64,000 bases of DNA from Methylotenera sp. Its GTDB lineage: Bacteria > Pseudomonadota > Gammaproteobacteria > Burkholderiales > Methylophilaceae. How positions within the stretch are numbered: the first letter of the stretch is position 1; every line of letters begins with the position of its first letter. The translations under genes were made by a program, and so were the position numbers. Location of the stretch: the NCBI GenBank assembly GCA_013141495.1, contig JABFQV010000008.1, positions 1-64,000 on the forward strand, read 5' to 3'. Below are positions 9,439 to 17,928 of this stretch, in pieces. The notes under the pieces were generated by a model that worked only from the letters and a program-made list of their open reading frames with translations, did not search any database and was not told the origin of the DNA.

Positions 9439-11046
9439 TTAATGCCTGAAATGCCTAATTCCAGTCACGACCATCACTAAGCCATGCTCATCTGCTGCGG
9501 CAATCACTTCTTCATCGCGCATGCTGCCACCTGGGTGAATCACGCAGCTTGCGCCAGCAGCTGCAAGTGCGTCAATACCATCGCGGAAGGGGAAGAATGC
9601 GTCAGATGCGACCACTGAACTTTGCAAACTTAAACCTGCATTTTGCGCTTTAATAATGGCAATTTTAGTGCTGTCTATACGGCTCATTTGGCCTGCGCCT
9701 ACGCCTAGCGTCATTTCGTTACCGCAGAATACAATCGCGTTTGATTTCACATATTTTGCTACGCGCCACGCAAACAGCATGTCGGTCATTTGTTGTGGCG
9801 TTGGCTGTTTTTTGCTGATAATTTTGAGGTCAGTTTGGCTAACTTCATGGTTGTCTGCGGTTTGAATCAACAAGCCTGAGCCTACTCGTTTGGTTTCATG
9901 CGCGTTGCGCCCTTGCTCCCACGCCGTAGCTCCGCCTGCTGGCAATGCGATTTTGAGTACGCGCACATTGGCTTTAGCGGCAAAAATAGCCAATGCCTCT
10001 GCCGTGTAATCGGGTGCGATCAGCACTTCAACAAATTGCTTGCTCACAGCTTCAGCTGCAGCTTTATCAACGGTTGTGTTGAAAGCGATAATGCCGCCAA
10101 AAGCGCTACTTGGATCTGTTTGGAAGGCTTTTGAATACGCGTCTAAAGCGGTTGCGCCGAGCGCTACGCCACATGGGTTAGCATGCTTCACAATTACACA
10201 AGCCGTTGTGTCAAAACTCTTAACGGCTTCCCAAGCAGCATCGCCATCGGCAATATTGTTGAAGCTTAATTCTTTGCCTTGTAATTGCTCTGCGGTGACT
10301 AGTGAGCCGGGTGCTGGGTGAAGGTCGCGATAGAATGCCGCTTGTTGATGTGGGTTTTCGCCATAGCGCAAATCTTGAACTTTGATAAAGTTTGTGTTGC
10401 TTTGCGCAGGAAACTGTAAAGACACCGGCTTGCTACTAGCCATACTGGCAGTGTAATCAATGGCAGATAGATAATTACTAATCGCCGCATCGTATTGCGA
10501 TACACGGTTGAAAGCAGCAACAGAAAGCGCAAAAGTCGTCGCTTCTGCAAGTGCGCCACCAGTACTTTGTAGTTCGCTAATCACTGCGGCATATTGGCTG
10601 GCATCGGTCAGCACGGCCACGTCTTTCCAGTTTTTGGCAGCTGAGCGCACCATGGCCGGGCCGCCAATGTCGATATTTTCAATCGCGTCTTCTAGCGTAC
10701 AGTCCAGGTTTGCTACAGTCGCTTCAAACGGGTATAAATTGACGACCACCATGTCGATATTAGGAATGCCTTGCGCTTGCATAGCCGCTACGTGTTCAGG
10801 TAAATCACGGCGACCCAAAATCCCGCCATGGACTTTTGGGTGTAAGGTTTTAACGCGACCGTCTAGCATTTCAGGAAATCCCGTGTAGTCACTGACTTCA
10901 ATGACGGGGATGTTGTTGTCGCGAAATAATTTAGCGGTGCCGCCGGTTGATAAAATTTCAACGCCTAAATTGCTGATATTTTTTGCAAAGTCGATAATAC
11001 CGGTTTTGTCAGAAACGCTGATAAGCGCACGTTTAATAGTTGCCAT
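9439..11046 (-). CDS. purH: Bifunctional AICAR transformylase/IMP cyclohydrolase
   Basis: PurH carries out the last two steps of IMP synthesis. The N-terminal MGS-like cyclohydrolase domain begins [17 protein letters not shown] and includes [12 protein letters not shown] and [14 protein letters not shown]. The C-terminal transformylase domain has RYGENPHQ and the catalytic KHANPCG, ending in [12 protein letters not shown]. At 535 residues it is of normal length. It lies 26 bases downstream of fis. The usual downstream partner purD is displaced by the inserted pair. Confidence 0.97.
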   Translation of the reverse strand: MATIKRALISVSDKTGIIDFAKNISNLGVEILSTGGTAKLFRDNNIPVIEVSDYTGFPEMLDGRVKTLHPKVHGGILGRRDLPEHVAAMQAQGIPNIDMVVVNLYPFEATVANLDCTLEDAIENIDIGGPAMVRSAAKNWKDVAVLTDASQYAAVISELQSTGGALAEATTFALSVAAFNRVSQYDAAISNYLSAIDYTASMASSKPVSLQFPAQSNTNFIKVQDLRYGENPHQQAAFYRDLHPAPGSLVTAEQLQGKELSFNNIADGDAAWEAVKSFDTTACVIVKHANPCGVALGATALDAYSKAFQTDPSSAFGGIIAFNTTVDKAAAEAVSKQFVEVLIAPDYTAEALAIFAAKANVRVLKIALPAGGATAWEQGRNAHETKRVGSGLLIQTADNHEVSQTDLKIISKKQPTPQQMTDMLFAWRVAKYVKSNAIVFCGNEMTLGVGAGQMSRIDSTKIAIIKAQNAGLSLQSSVVASDAFFPFRDGIDALAAAGASCVIHPGGSMRDEEVIAAADEHGLVMVVTGIRHFRH

Positions 11047-11072
11047 TTGAGAACTCTTGAAAGTAAAGTTGA

Positions 11073-11309
11073 TTATTCGAGGTTATATTGCTTGATTTTT
11101 TTACGCAGCGTGTTGCGGTTAATGTTCAATATTTCTGCGGCTTTACTTTGATTGCCACCGACCTTATGCATAATATATTGCAATAAAGGCTTTTCAACGC
11201 AACCTAGCACCATGTCGTAAACTGCGTGAGGCGGCTCGCCATCGAGGTGTGTGAAGTAGTCGTCTAGTGACTCTTTAACGGCTTGGCTTAGTTTGCAATT
11301 TTCTGACAT
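11073..11309 (-). CDS. fis: DNA-binding protein Fis
   Basis: This small nucleoid and regulatory protein has 78 residues, the short betaproteobacterial form. The C-terminal helix-turn-helix is clear: [21 protein letters not shown]. The N-terminal part is shorter than the enterobacterial 98-residue form. It lies seven bases downstream of dusB, the classical dusB-fis order, and is followed by purH, so it is probably expressed from the promoter upstream of dusB. Confidence 0.95.
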   Translation of the reverse strand: MSENCKLSQAVKESLDDYFTHLDGEPPHAVYDMVLGCVEKPLLQYIMHKVGGNQSKAAEILNINRNTLRKKIKQYNLE

Positions 11310-11316
11310 GGCTTCT

Positions 11317-12360
11317 CTAGGCTGCTAGCGCATCGTGTGTGCTGGATTTAACATCATCTGCATCATGGTCAATGTAAACCAAACGCTCGTTTTTAGTTTT
11401 AAGTTCAGCAAAGAAGTCGTTAATGGCTTGCAGTTGCAGCTCAATCGTCTGCAATGTGTTCATGCTGTGGCGGAATTGTGCAGAGCCAGCTAACCCTTTG
11501 GTGTACCAGGAGATGTGCTTGCGCGCCATGCGCATGCCGGTTAAATCACCATAAAAATCATATAAATCATGCAGGTGTTCAAACATGACGGTATGGATTT
11601 CATCTACCGTAGGCGGTAATAAGTGTGTGCCCGTGGTGAGGTAATGCTCAATTTCGCGAAATATCCATGGCCGGCCTTGTGCCGCACGACCGATCATGAC
11701 CGCATCAGCCCCCGTGTAATCGAGTACAAATTTGGCTTTTTCTGGCGTGGTGATGTCGCCGTTGGCAATGAGTGGGATGCGAATCGCTTGCTTAACCGTA
11801 GCGATGGTGTCGTACTCAGCTTCGCCCATGTAAGCGCAGGCGCGGGTGCGGCCATGCATCGCCAGTGCTTGTACGCCTAAATCTTCAGCCATTTTAGCAA
11901 TTTGTACTGCATTGCGGTTTTGCTTATCCCAACCGGTGCGGATTTTCAAGGTGACCGGCACATCCACAGCGTTGACCACAGCCCTCAATATTTGCGCTAC
12001 CAGCGGCTCATCTTTAAGTAGGGCGGAACCTGCCATTACGTTACAGATTTTTTTAGCCGGGCAGCCCATGTTGATGTCGATAATTTGCGCACCGTTATCT
12101 ACGTTGTGCTTTGCCGCTTCCGCCATCATCTTTGGGTCCGCGCCTGCAATTTGCACAGAAATCGGGTTCACTTCGCCTTCATGATTGGCGCGGCGCAGCG
12201 TTTTTTCGCTACCGTAAAGCAGTGAGTTCGAGGTCACCATCTCAGAAATAGCCAAGCCTGCGCCCATCTTTTTGCAAAGCTGACGGAAAGGTCTATCTGT
12301 TACGCCAGCCATGGGCGCGACAACTAGGTTATTTTTTAGGATATGGTGACCAATTTGCAT
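11317..12360 (-). CDS. dusB: tRNA-dihydrouridine synthase B
   Basis: DusB is an FMN enzyme that reduces uridines in the tRNA D-loop. It has a TIM-barrel N-terminal domain with VAPMAGVTDRPFR, the conserved NMGCPAKK with catalytic Cys100, MHGRTR, and IANGDI followed by GADAVMIGRAAQGRPW (phosphate/FMN binding). The helical C-terminal domain completes 347 residues. It is the first gene of the dusB-fis-purH transcription unit. The 185 bases upstream (12361-12545) are non-coding and should hold the promoter. Confidence 0.95.
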   Translation of the reverse strand: MQIGHHILKNNLVVAPMAGVTDRPFRQLCKKMGAGLAISEMVTSNSLLYGSEKTLRRANHEGEVNPISVQIAGADPKMMAEAAKHNVDNGAQIIDINMGCPAKKICNVMAGSALLKDEPLVAQILRAVVNAVDVPVTLKIRTGWDKQNRNAVQIAKMAEDLGVQALAMHGRTRACAYMGEAEYDTIATVKQAIRIPLIANGDITTPEKAKFVLDYTGADAVMIGRAAQGRPWIFREIEHYLTTGTHLLPPTVDEIHTVMFEHLHDLYDFYGDLTGMRMARKHISWYTKGLAGSAQFRHSMNTLQTIELQLQAINDFFAELKTKNERLVYIDHDADDVKSSTHDALAA

Positions 12361-12545
12361 TGATTTGTATTGTTTGCGCGAAAGCTGCCTATTTTATACG
12401 CAATTGTTGCGATAGAAAACTTAAAGTTTGTAAATTTACAATGTTTTTAAGTGACGTGATCCCTAGTCTAAAAAATCATTGGCAACGACGGTACCCTTAA
12501 CATTCGTGCAATAAGTCAATTGGCTTATATGCGAAATTATGTTTA

Positions 12546-12815
12546 CTAAGGGCGTGTCAGTACTTCTAGCTCGCCTAGCCACGCCATGGCATATTCGCGA
12601 GATTGTCCAATCGCTTCGTCACCACACATTTCTTCACTAGGCTGCAAGCTCGCACAAAAAGCGGGGCGTTCAGGGTGCTCAAAAATCATGCAGCTATTTT
12701 CATTATTCAGCTGAATGCAACGAACGCCGGCAGGTTTGCCGTTCGGCATGCCCGGAATAGGGCTGTTAATTGACGGCGCGATGCAACAGGCACCGCAATG
12801 GGATCTGCACTTCAA
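12546..12815 (-). CDS. YkgJ-like CxxCxxCC cluster protein
   Basis: This small cytosolic protein has a Cys-rich metal- or Fe-S-binding arrangement at the very N-terminus ([10 protein letters not shown]). It also has GVRCIQLN, a Cys in NSCMIFE, and [13 protein letters not shown]. This is the UPF0153/YkgJ type, of unknown exact role. The open frame could begin at ATG 12869 inside the upstream gene. The Cys cluster starts exactly at a TTG (12815) two bases after the upstream stop codon, with a GGGG stretch upstream, so the TTG is preferred (89 residues). It is probably co-transcribed with the CinA-like gene. Confidence 0.7.
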   Translation of the reverse strand: MKCRSHCGACCIAPSINSPIPGMPNGKPAGVRCIQLNNENSCMIFEHPERPAFCASLQPSEEMCGDEAIGQSREYAMAWLGELEVLTRP

Positions 12816-12816
12816 T

Positions 12817-13557
12817 TTAGACCCCTGACCAAGGAAAGCCAAGCGCTGTGATCGCTTGCTTGATATCATTCATTGCCGCTTCAACATGGCTAGTTGCACC
12901 CTTAACGCCTAATTCAATGGTGCGATTTTTATCTAGCTTTGGCAGACTGAAAAGCTTCAAGCTCGGGTACTTTGCCAAAATAGCATTCATCAAATCTATC
13001 AACTTACTTTCACCTGCATCCATCACCAAAATCGAAGCTTCAACATAATCCTGCGTATGAAATAGATGCGAATAGTAAGTATCTAGCACCCAGGTAATCA
13101 TTGGGTGCGCCATTTCAGGAAAGCCGGGCACAAAATAATGTTGATTGACGGCAAAGCCTGCTACACGGTTAACCGGATTAGGGATAAGCGTTGCGCCTTG
13201 CGGAAGGTCTGCCATCAGCACACGCTTGGGGTAAGCGCTTTCACCGTATTGCGCTTCAATTTCTGCCACTGCCTCTAGGTGACGCTCAATTGGTGTACCA
13301 ACAGCATCTGCCGCACACTGCCGTGTAAAGTCGTCCGGCGTAGCACCAATGCCGCCGAAGCTAAATACAATATCGCCACGCGCCATGCTTGTCTGTAGCG
13401 AGTGTGTAATTTGTTCGGGAATATCCCCTAAATAATTCGCCCAGCTTAACTGCAAGCCACGCGCGTTAAGGGCTTGGATGACAAAGCTTAAATGAGCATC
13501 CTGACGTTTTCCCGACAGAATTTCATCACCGATAATGTAAATACCAAAATGTTGCAT
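12817..13557 (-). CDS. Molybdopterin-binding/CinA-like domain protein
   Basis: This 246-residue protein has a MoaB/Mog-type molybdopterin-binding fold as found in the N-terminal half of CinA. It starts [18 protein letters not shown] and includes [14 protein letters not shown] (the family's GGxGxTxDD-like motif) and VPGFPEM. The nicotinamide-deamidase half of full CinA is absent, so it resembles the stand-alone competence/damage-inducible protein A family. ATG 13557 has AGAAGG upstream and is preferred over TTG 13578. The YkgJ-like gene follows immediately. Confidence 0.82.
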   Translation of the reverse strand: MQHFGIYIIGDEILSGKRQDAHLSFVIQALNARGLQLSWANYLGDIPEQITHSLQTSMARGDIVFSFGGIGATPDDFTRQCAADAVGTPIERHLEAVAEIEAQYGESAYPKRVLMADLPQGATLIPNPVNRVAGFAVNQHYFVPGFPEMAHPMITWVLDTYYSHLFHTQDYVEASILVMDAGESKLIDLMNAILAKYPSLKLFSLPKLDKNRTIELGVKGATSHVEAAMNDIKQAITALGFPWSGV

Positions 13558-13611
13558 GAGGCGCCTTCTTTCTAGCAATTCTCCAGTTTACCCTTCATGA
13601 TCCTGAAAGAC

Positions 13612-13645
13612 AAAAGGCTTACAGCCGTCAAACTGTAAGCCTTTG
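13612..13645 (-). terminator. Terminator hairpin after the BON lipoprotein gene
   Basis: AAAGGCTTACAG at 13613-13624 pairs perfectly with CTGTAAGCCTTT at 13633-13644 around an 8-base loop. On the minus strand the stem is followed by TTTTGTCTTT. It lies about 170 bases past the BON gene and just upstream of the CinA-like gene, separating the two leftward units. The plus strand also has TTTGTTTATTT after the stem. Confidence 0.75.
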
Positions 13646-13813
13646 TTTATTTGGCGCGTTGGATCTGCCGGTTTGCACGCCAATTGGGTTGGTAGTCTGT
13701 AATGTTTTTTGTAAACTAATCTAGTATTCCCAAAATGATACCTACGAAATTTTTCTCTATAGAATTCAGTATATTTGAGTGGTGGAGCCTTAATTACGCG
13801 AGGCTATTGCGCA

Positions 13814-14158
13814 TTATTTTGCTTGATTGATTTGAAGCTCATCGTGAATGCTATGAACACCTGCTACATTGCGGACTAATTTAGTTACATAGTCAATTTG
13901 ATCTTGGCTATCAACAACCCCGCTGAGACGTACATCTCCCTTAAGCGCGACTACCGCAATATCAAAGTCTTTAATTTTTTCATCGAGTAGCAGTGCTGTT
14001 TTGACGTTTGTTGTGACTTGATTGTCACTAACTTCAGCGTTTATCATACTCGCAGATGCTGTCGTGCCTGTTGTTTCTTGAGGTTTATTACATCCAGTAA
14101 GTATGTTTAGACCAACAAATACGGCGCTTAAAATGAATAGTTTAATGTGAGTTTTCAT
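13814..14158 (-). CDS. BON-domain lipoprotein
   Basis: This is a 114-residue predicted outer-envelope lipoprotein. It has a signal peptide with lipobox LTGC (Cys23), a short linker, then one BON domain (about residues 48-112; VKTALLLDEKIKDFDIAVVA, GDVRLSGVVDSQDQ). BON domains are thought to bind phospholipid and support envelope stability (OsmY/DolP type). Its promoter carries a CTTAAG-N5-CTTAAG module ten bases before a CATAAT -10, the same layout as the cytochrome operon promoter 1.4 kb away. It is therefore probably controlled by the QseB-like regulator at 17257. Confidence 0.85.
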   Translation of the reverse strand: MKTHIKLFILSAVFVGLNILTGCNKPQETTGTTASASMINAEVSDNQVTTNVKTALLLDEKIKDFDIAVVALKGDVRLSGVVDSQDQIDYVTKLVRNVAGVHSIHDELQINQAK

Positions 14159-14205
14159 TTGAAAGATACTCCTTAATGAATTGCCATCAGATTGATGATG
14201 TTAGC

Positions 14206-14246
14206 ATTATGGTTAAGTTAACTTAAGGTTTTCTTAAGTAGTTAAG
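14206..14246 (-). promoter_or_regulatory. CTTAAG-N5-CTTAAG operator with -10 box for the BON gene
   Basis: CTTAAG occurs at 14222-14227 and 14233-14238 with five bases between. GTTAAG half-sites lie at 14212-14217 and 14241-14246. Reading leftward, the box is followed after exactly ten bases by CATAAT (14211-14206), a plausible -10. The repeat matches the PmrA/PreA(QseB)-type consensus of direct CTTAA repeats at 11-base period. The regulator is likely the OmpR-family protein encoded at 17257-17928. Confidence 0.75.
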
Positions 14247-14373
14247 TAAAGTTGTCAGGTCAAGTTGGCGTATGAGTCTGACGACAAACAAGCGCTATTA
14301 GCTGTTTGTGCGCGTGAGCAGGTGGGTAAAAATAACCGTATAATTCAAAAACACAACCAATAAAATATATCTG

Positions 14374-15546
14374 ATGAGTAACCAAGAGCACGCAAGCATT
14401 TCTTACGACGATCCACAGCGCCATGCTTTAGCCAATAAATCTACCTGGGTCAGTGTTGCGGTTAATGTCGTGCTGACATTTTTGCAGATTGTGGTTGGAT
14501 TTTTTGCGCATTCTCAAAGTTTAATTGCCGATGGTTTGCACTCACTCTCCGACTTGGTTTGTGACTTTTTGGTACTGATTGCAAGTCATCACAGTAAAAA
14601 TCCTGCTGATGAAGGTCATCCTTATGGACATGGTCGGGTAGAAACCGCAGCTTCATTTGCCTTGGGCGCTATTCTTGTGGTGACTGGCGGCGCGATTATG
14701 GTAGCTGCCGCGATGAAGTTGCAAAACATTGAACATTTGCCGCCAGTTGCACCGTTGGCGCTGTGGGTGGCGTTAATTGCGCTTGTCGCCAAAGAAGGGC
14801 TGTTCCGCTACATGTTACGCATCGGCGAGCGCTTGCGTTCGCCAATGCTGATCGCCAATGCCTGGCATGCACGTTCAGACGCGGCCTCGTCGCTAGTGGT
14901 GGCGGTAGGCATTGGTGCAAATTTGATGGGTTTTATCTATGCCGATGCTGTGGCTGCGATTGTGGTCGGATTTATGATTGTACGCATGGGTGTCGTATTT
15001 GCGTGGGATGCATTTCAGGAGTTAATCGATGCAGGCTTATCCATTGAAGAGGTGGACAGTATCCGTCAGACACTAATAGACACCTCGGGGGTAGTCAGTC
15101 TGCATGAACTGCGTACGCGACGCATGGCACATCGTGCCTTAGTGGATGCGCATATTCTGGTTGACCCGCGTATTAGCGTGTCAGAAGGGCACAGCATTGC
15201 CGAACGCGCACGTGGGCGTGTGCTGAACAGCCATCCGGCGGTGTCTGATGTGTTAGTGCATGTTGATCCGGAAGATGATCTTGAGCACGACAGTAATGCA
15301 CTAAAAATGCCCGGACGCGAAAGCTTGTTAATGCATTTGGCGCCGTTGCTCAATGACTTGCCAGAGCCGCAACGTGTGATATTCCATTACATTGCAGGCA
15401 AAGTTGAGGCTGAAGTTTACTTGCCGCATGAGTTTTTTGAGCACGGAATAGCGTTAGCTGGAGCTGAGGCCAAGATTGCCGAGCGCTTGCTTGATCATCT
15501 GTACTTCAGTTCAGTGTCGTTGAACTGTGTCGTCATGCCCAAGTAA
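14374..15546 (+). CDS. Cation diffusion facilitator (CDF) transporter
   Basis: This is an inner-membrane divalent-cation:proton antiporter. Six membrane segments occupy about residues 25-215. They include the metal-site motifs SLIADGLHSLSDLVCDF (TM2) and NAWHARSDAASS (TM5). A cytosolic ferredoxin-like dimerisation domain follows (HELRTRRMAHRALVDAHILVD). At 390 residues it is longer than the usual 300. The last 80 residues form what looks like a second ferredoxin-like unit (FHYIAGKVEAEVYLPHEF). It is divergent from the BON gene and upstream of the cytochrome operon. The metal is not determined. Confidence 0.9.
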   Translation: MSNQEHASISYDDPQRHALANKSTWVSVAVNVVLTFLQIVVGFFAHSQSLIADGLHSLSDLVCDFLVLIASHHSKNPADEGHPYGHGRVETAASFALGAILVVTGGAIMVAAAMKLQNIEHLPPVAPLALWVALIALVAKEGLFRYMLRIGERLRSPMLIANAWHARSDAASSLVVAVGIGANLMGFIYADAVAAIVVGFMIVRMGVVFAWDAFQELIDAGLSIEEVDSIRQTLIDTSGVVSLHELRTRRMAHRALVDAHILVDPRISVSEGHSIAERARGRVLNSHPAVSDVLVHVDPEDDLEHDSNALKMPGRESLLMHLAPLLNDLPEPQRVIFHYIAGKVEAEVYLPHEFFEHGIALAGAEAKIAERLLDHLYFSSVSLNCVVMPK

Positions 15547-15570
15547 ATGCAATAAAAAATTCATATCTCC

Positions 15571-15593
15571 AGGCTCAGCACTCAGCTGAGCCT
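15571..15593 (+). terminator. Hairpin after the CDF gene
   Basis: AGGCTCAG (15571-15578) pairs with CTGAGCCT (15586-15593) across a 7-base loop, 24 bases after the CDF stop codon. No U-tract follows, so it is a weak terminator or an mRNA-stabilising hairpin. Confidence 0.4.
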
Positions 15594-15629
15594 AATTAGC
15601 ACCACCTCAAAAATTTACATTATATTTTC

Positions 15630-15662
15630 CTTAAGATTGCGTTAAGAATCTTAATCTATAGT
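15630..15662 (+). promoter_or_regulatory. CTTAAG-N5-GTTAAG operator with -10 box for the cytochrome operon
   Basis: CTTAAG at 15630-15635 and GTTAAG at 15641-15646 are separated by five bases. After exactly ten more bases comes TATAGT (15657-15662), a good -10. An additional half-site CTTAAT lies at 15650-15655. The spacing is identical to the module upstream of the BON gene. The operon downstream encodes its own OmpR-family regulator and kinase, so autoregulation is likely. Confidence 0.75.
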
Positions 15663-15693
15663 CTGCCTCACGTACTTAAACAGGAGGCAAATC

Positions 15694-16323
15694 ATGGAAA
15701 CCATTACTTACCGCAGGCAAAAGGTTTACGACCCAGTACTTCGACTCATCCATCTTTGGAATGGCTTAGCCATTCTGTTTCTTATGGCCACTATTTGGCT
15801 ATCAGACCTGTTTGAAAAAGGTGCTGGTGAAGATGCACTATGGCAGTTGCATATCTATATAGGCTACGCATTGGTTGTTGGCATTGTGGCACGGTTGGCA
15901 TGGGGCTTAGTGGGTCCACGTCACGCAAGATTTACCGATATGTGGCACCCAGCCGCATGGTGGGATGCGGTTCGCCATTTTAAGCTGCAAACCAAGCCGC
16001 GTTTCGGGCACAACGCGTTGGCAAGTGGTGCCTATATTCTCGTTTACTTATTACTCATCACTATGGCGATTACTGGGCTTGGCTTAGCTGCAGTTGAGCA
16101 TAGCATGGGGCCATTTAATGCTTGGTTTGGCGATATGGTTTGGCTTAAAGATACCTTTGAAGAGCCGCATGAGTTTATTTATTCTCTGCTGATGGGTTTT
16201 GTGGTTATCCACATTGCCGCACTGATTTGGCATGAGCATAAAGATAAAACACCGCTCGCTCAGTCTATGGTTACTGGATACCAATATGAAATCGAACCAA
16301 CGAAAGGAGATCATCATGCGTAA
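15694..16323 (+). CDS. Cytochrome b561-type membrane protein
   Basis: This 209-residue inner-membrane di-haem cytochrome b has four hydrophobic segments (about residues 15-33, 50-68, 104-122, 165-183). Histidines are placed as haem ligands (RLIHLWNG, LHIYIGYA, HEFIYSLLMGFVVIHIAALIWHEH). It is expected to pass electrons between quinol and periplasmic c cytochromes. In the literature a b561-type cytochrome is repeatedly found beside SHP and DHC genes, as here. A clear AGGAG site precedes the ATG. Its end overlaps the next gene by eight bases. Confidence 0.9.
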   Translation: METITYRRQKVYDPVLRLIHLWNGLAILFLMATIWLSDLFEKGAGEDALWQLHIYIGYALVVGIVARLAWGLVGPRHARFTDMWHPAAWWDAVRHFKLQTKPRFGHNALASGAYILVYLLLITMAITGLGLAAVEHSMGPFNAWFGDMVWLKDTFEEPHEFIYSLLMGFVVIHIAALIWHEHKDKTPLAQSMVTGYQYEIEPTKGDHHA

Positions 16324-16723
16324 TAAAACGATGTTACTGGCGTTGCTGTTTAGTGTGAATGCGCTAGCCGCTACGCCGCAAGAGTTACTTAAACAATATG
16401 AGGGTCAGGCTAAACAAGAGAGTCCTGCATTTTCCGGATTTTCAGCAGAGCGTGGTGCTAGCTTCTTCCGCACGGCACGTAATCACAGCAATGGTCAAAA
16501 AGTGAGTTGCGCTACTTGTCATACCGCAGACCCGCGCAACCAAGGTAAAACACGCGCCAATAAGGTGATTGAGCCGATGGCGACAATCGCTAATCCACAA
16601 CGTTTTACCGATGCAGCCAAGGTTGAGAAATGGTTTGGCCGTAATTGTAAAGATGTGCTGGAGCGTGCATGTAATGCGCAGGAAAAAGGCGATTACATAC
16701 AGTACCTAATCAGTATTAAATAA
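16316..16723 (+). CDS. SHP/cytochrome c''-type monohaem cytochrome (DUF1924)
   Basis: This is a periplasmic c-type cytochrome of 135 residues with a signal peptide ending near ALA (residue 18). It has one haem site CATCH (65-69). It resembles Methylophilus methylotrophus cytochrome c'' through the tail with Cys111 and Cys119, the conserved disulphide pair. The residue before the first of these is Asn110. As I recall the families, cytochrome c'' has His there and SHP has Asn as the sixth, labile haem ligand, so this protein is SHP-like and may bind O2 or NO when reduced. ATG 16316 has AAAGGAG upstream; an in-frame ATG at 16232 lies inside the b561 gene and is rejected. Confidence 0.85.
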   Translation: MRNKTMLLALLFSVNALAATPQELLKQYEGQAKQESPAFSGFSAERGASFFRTARNHSNGQKVSCATCHTADPRNQGKTRANKVIEPMATIANPQRFTDAAKVEKWFGRNCKDVLERACNAQEKGDYIQYLISIK

Positions 16724-16734
16724 GGAGAAATATC

Positions 16735-17247
16735 ATGAAAAGTTGGATGCAGTTTTTGGTGCTTATCACTAGCATTACTTCAACCAGTGCTTTGCTGGCA
16801 AGCGGCGGGGCGGAAGGCGGCGGCAGTCAAATGTCACCTGTGACCAATGCTAAATGGAAGGCAGAGTGCAGTAGTTGCCACATGCTTTATCATCCGGGTT
16901 TATTACCAGAGAGGTCTTGGGGCAAAATGATGGGCGGGCTGGATAAGCACTTTGGCGAGAATGCCAGCCTTGATCCAGCGACACGCGATGAAATCACACG
17001 CTTTTTGGTGACAAATAGCGCGGATAAGTCAGATAACCGTCGCTCTAGCCGAATCAATCAGTCGATTCCAGCTAATGCCGCACCACTACGCATTAGCGAA
17101 ACGCGCTATTTCACTAGCAAGCATGACGAAATATCCCCTGTGACCTTTAAACGTAAAAGCATAGGCAGTGCAGCTAATTGTATTGCTTGTCATCAAGGTG
17201 CAGAAAAAGGTAATTTTTCTGAGTCGCAAGTGAAGATTCCACGCTAA
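16735..17247 (+). CDS. Diheme cytochrome c (DHC)
   Basis: This 170-residue periplasmic electron carrier has a signal peptide (about residues 1-23) and two haem sites, CSSCH at 45-49 and CIACH at 149-153. The surrounding WKAECSSCHMLYHPGLLPERSW pattern fits the dihaem cytochrome c family that partners SHP. It lies 11 bases after the SHP-type gene with GGAG before its ATG. It probably connects the membrane cytochrome b to SHP. Confidence 0.9.
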   Translation: MKSWMQFLVLITSITSTSALLASGGAEGGGSQMSPVTNAKWKAECSSCHMLYHPGLLPERSWGKMMGGLDKHFGENASLDPATRDEITRFLVTNSADKSDNRRSSRINQSIPANAAPLRISETRYFTSKHDEISPVTFKRKSIGSAANCIACHQGAEKGNFSESQVKIPR

Positions 17248-17256
17248 TATAAGCAA

Positions 17257-17928
17257 ATGCGAATTTTATTAGTAGAAGACGATACCCTGCTGGGCGATGG
17301 CGTGCGGGTTGGCCTGAAGCAAGCAGGATTCGCCATCGATTGGGTGCAAGATGGCTTGGCGGCGAAGCTGGCGCTGGAAACCGAGCCCTATGCGTTGATG
17401 GTGCTGGATATTGGCTTGCCTAAATTGAGCGGGTTGGATGTGCTTAAATGGTTGCGTGAGCGCCATTTAAACGTGCCAGTCTTGATTTTAACCGCGCGTG
17501 ACACCGTGGCAGACCGGGTGGCCGGCTTAAATGCAGGCGCTGATGACTACTTAATCAAACCGTTTGATCTGGATGAACTGATAGCGCGTCTGAATGCGCT
17601 ACTGCGCCGCAGTGCTGGACAAGTGGCGCTGATATTGCAGCATGGCGAAATTGAACTTACGCCATCAACACACCAAGTCAGTAAAAATGGGCAGGCCATT
17701 GAGCTTTCTGCACGTGAGTTCACCTTGCTACATGAGCTTTTGCTACATGTGGGTCGTGTGCAGTCGCGCGAGCAACTCGAACAGCATCTTTATGGCTGGG
17801 GTGAAGAAGTCGAGAGTAACTCGGTAGAGGTGCATATTCATCATTTACGCAAAAAACTAGGTGTTGAGTTGATACGTACTTTGCGTGGCGTGGGTTATGT
17901 GATTGATAAAGTGGATGGTAAATCATGA
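17257..17928 (+). CDS. OmpR-family response regulator, QseB/PmrA-like
   Basis: This 223-residue protein has an N-terminal receiver domain with Asp8, Asp9, phospho-acceptor Asp51 (VLDIGLPKLSG) and Lys in DYLIKPFDL. A winged-helix DNA-binding domain ends LIRTLRGVGYVI. It is the fourth gene of the cytochrome operon and overlaps the kinase gene by four bases. QseB/PmrA-type regulators bind direct CTTAA repeats, and such repeats lie before this operon and before the BON gene. The likely signal relates to redox state or metals, but this is inference. Confidence 0.93.
   Translation: MRILLVEDDTLLGDGVRVGLKQAGFAIDWVQDGLAAKLALETEPYALMVLDIGLPKLSGLDVLKWLRERHLNVPVLILTARDTVADRVAGLNAGADDYLIKPFDLDELIARLNALLRRSAGQVALILQHGEIELTPSTHQVSKNGQAIELSAREFTLLHELLLHVGRVQSREQLEQHLYGWGEEVESNSVEVHIHHLRKKLGVELIRTLRGVGYVIDKVDGKS

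Noticed and set aside
10508-10888. 126-residue rightward ORF opposite purH
   Set aside because: It is antisense to a conserved gene with low-complexity Ser/Ala composition, a typical shadow frame.
12816-12869. ATG start of the Cys-cluster protein inside the CinA-like gene
   Set aside because: It would overlap by 53 bases and add residues not typical for the family. The TTG right after the upstream stop is a better fit, although not proven.
16232-16315. Upstream in-frame extension of the SHP-type cytochrome
   Set aside because: It lies wholly inside the b561 gene. The signal peptide and an excellent ribosome site fit the ATG at 16316.
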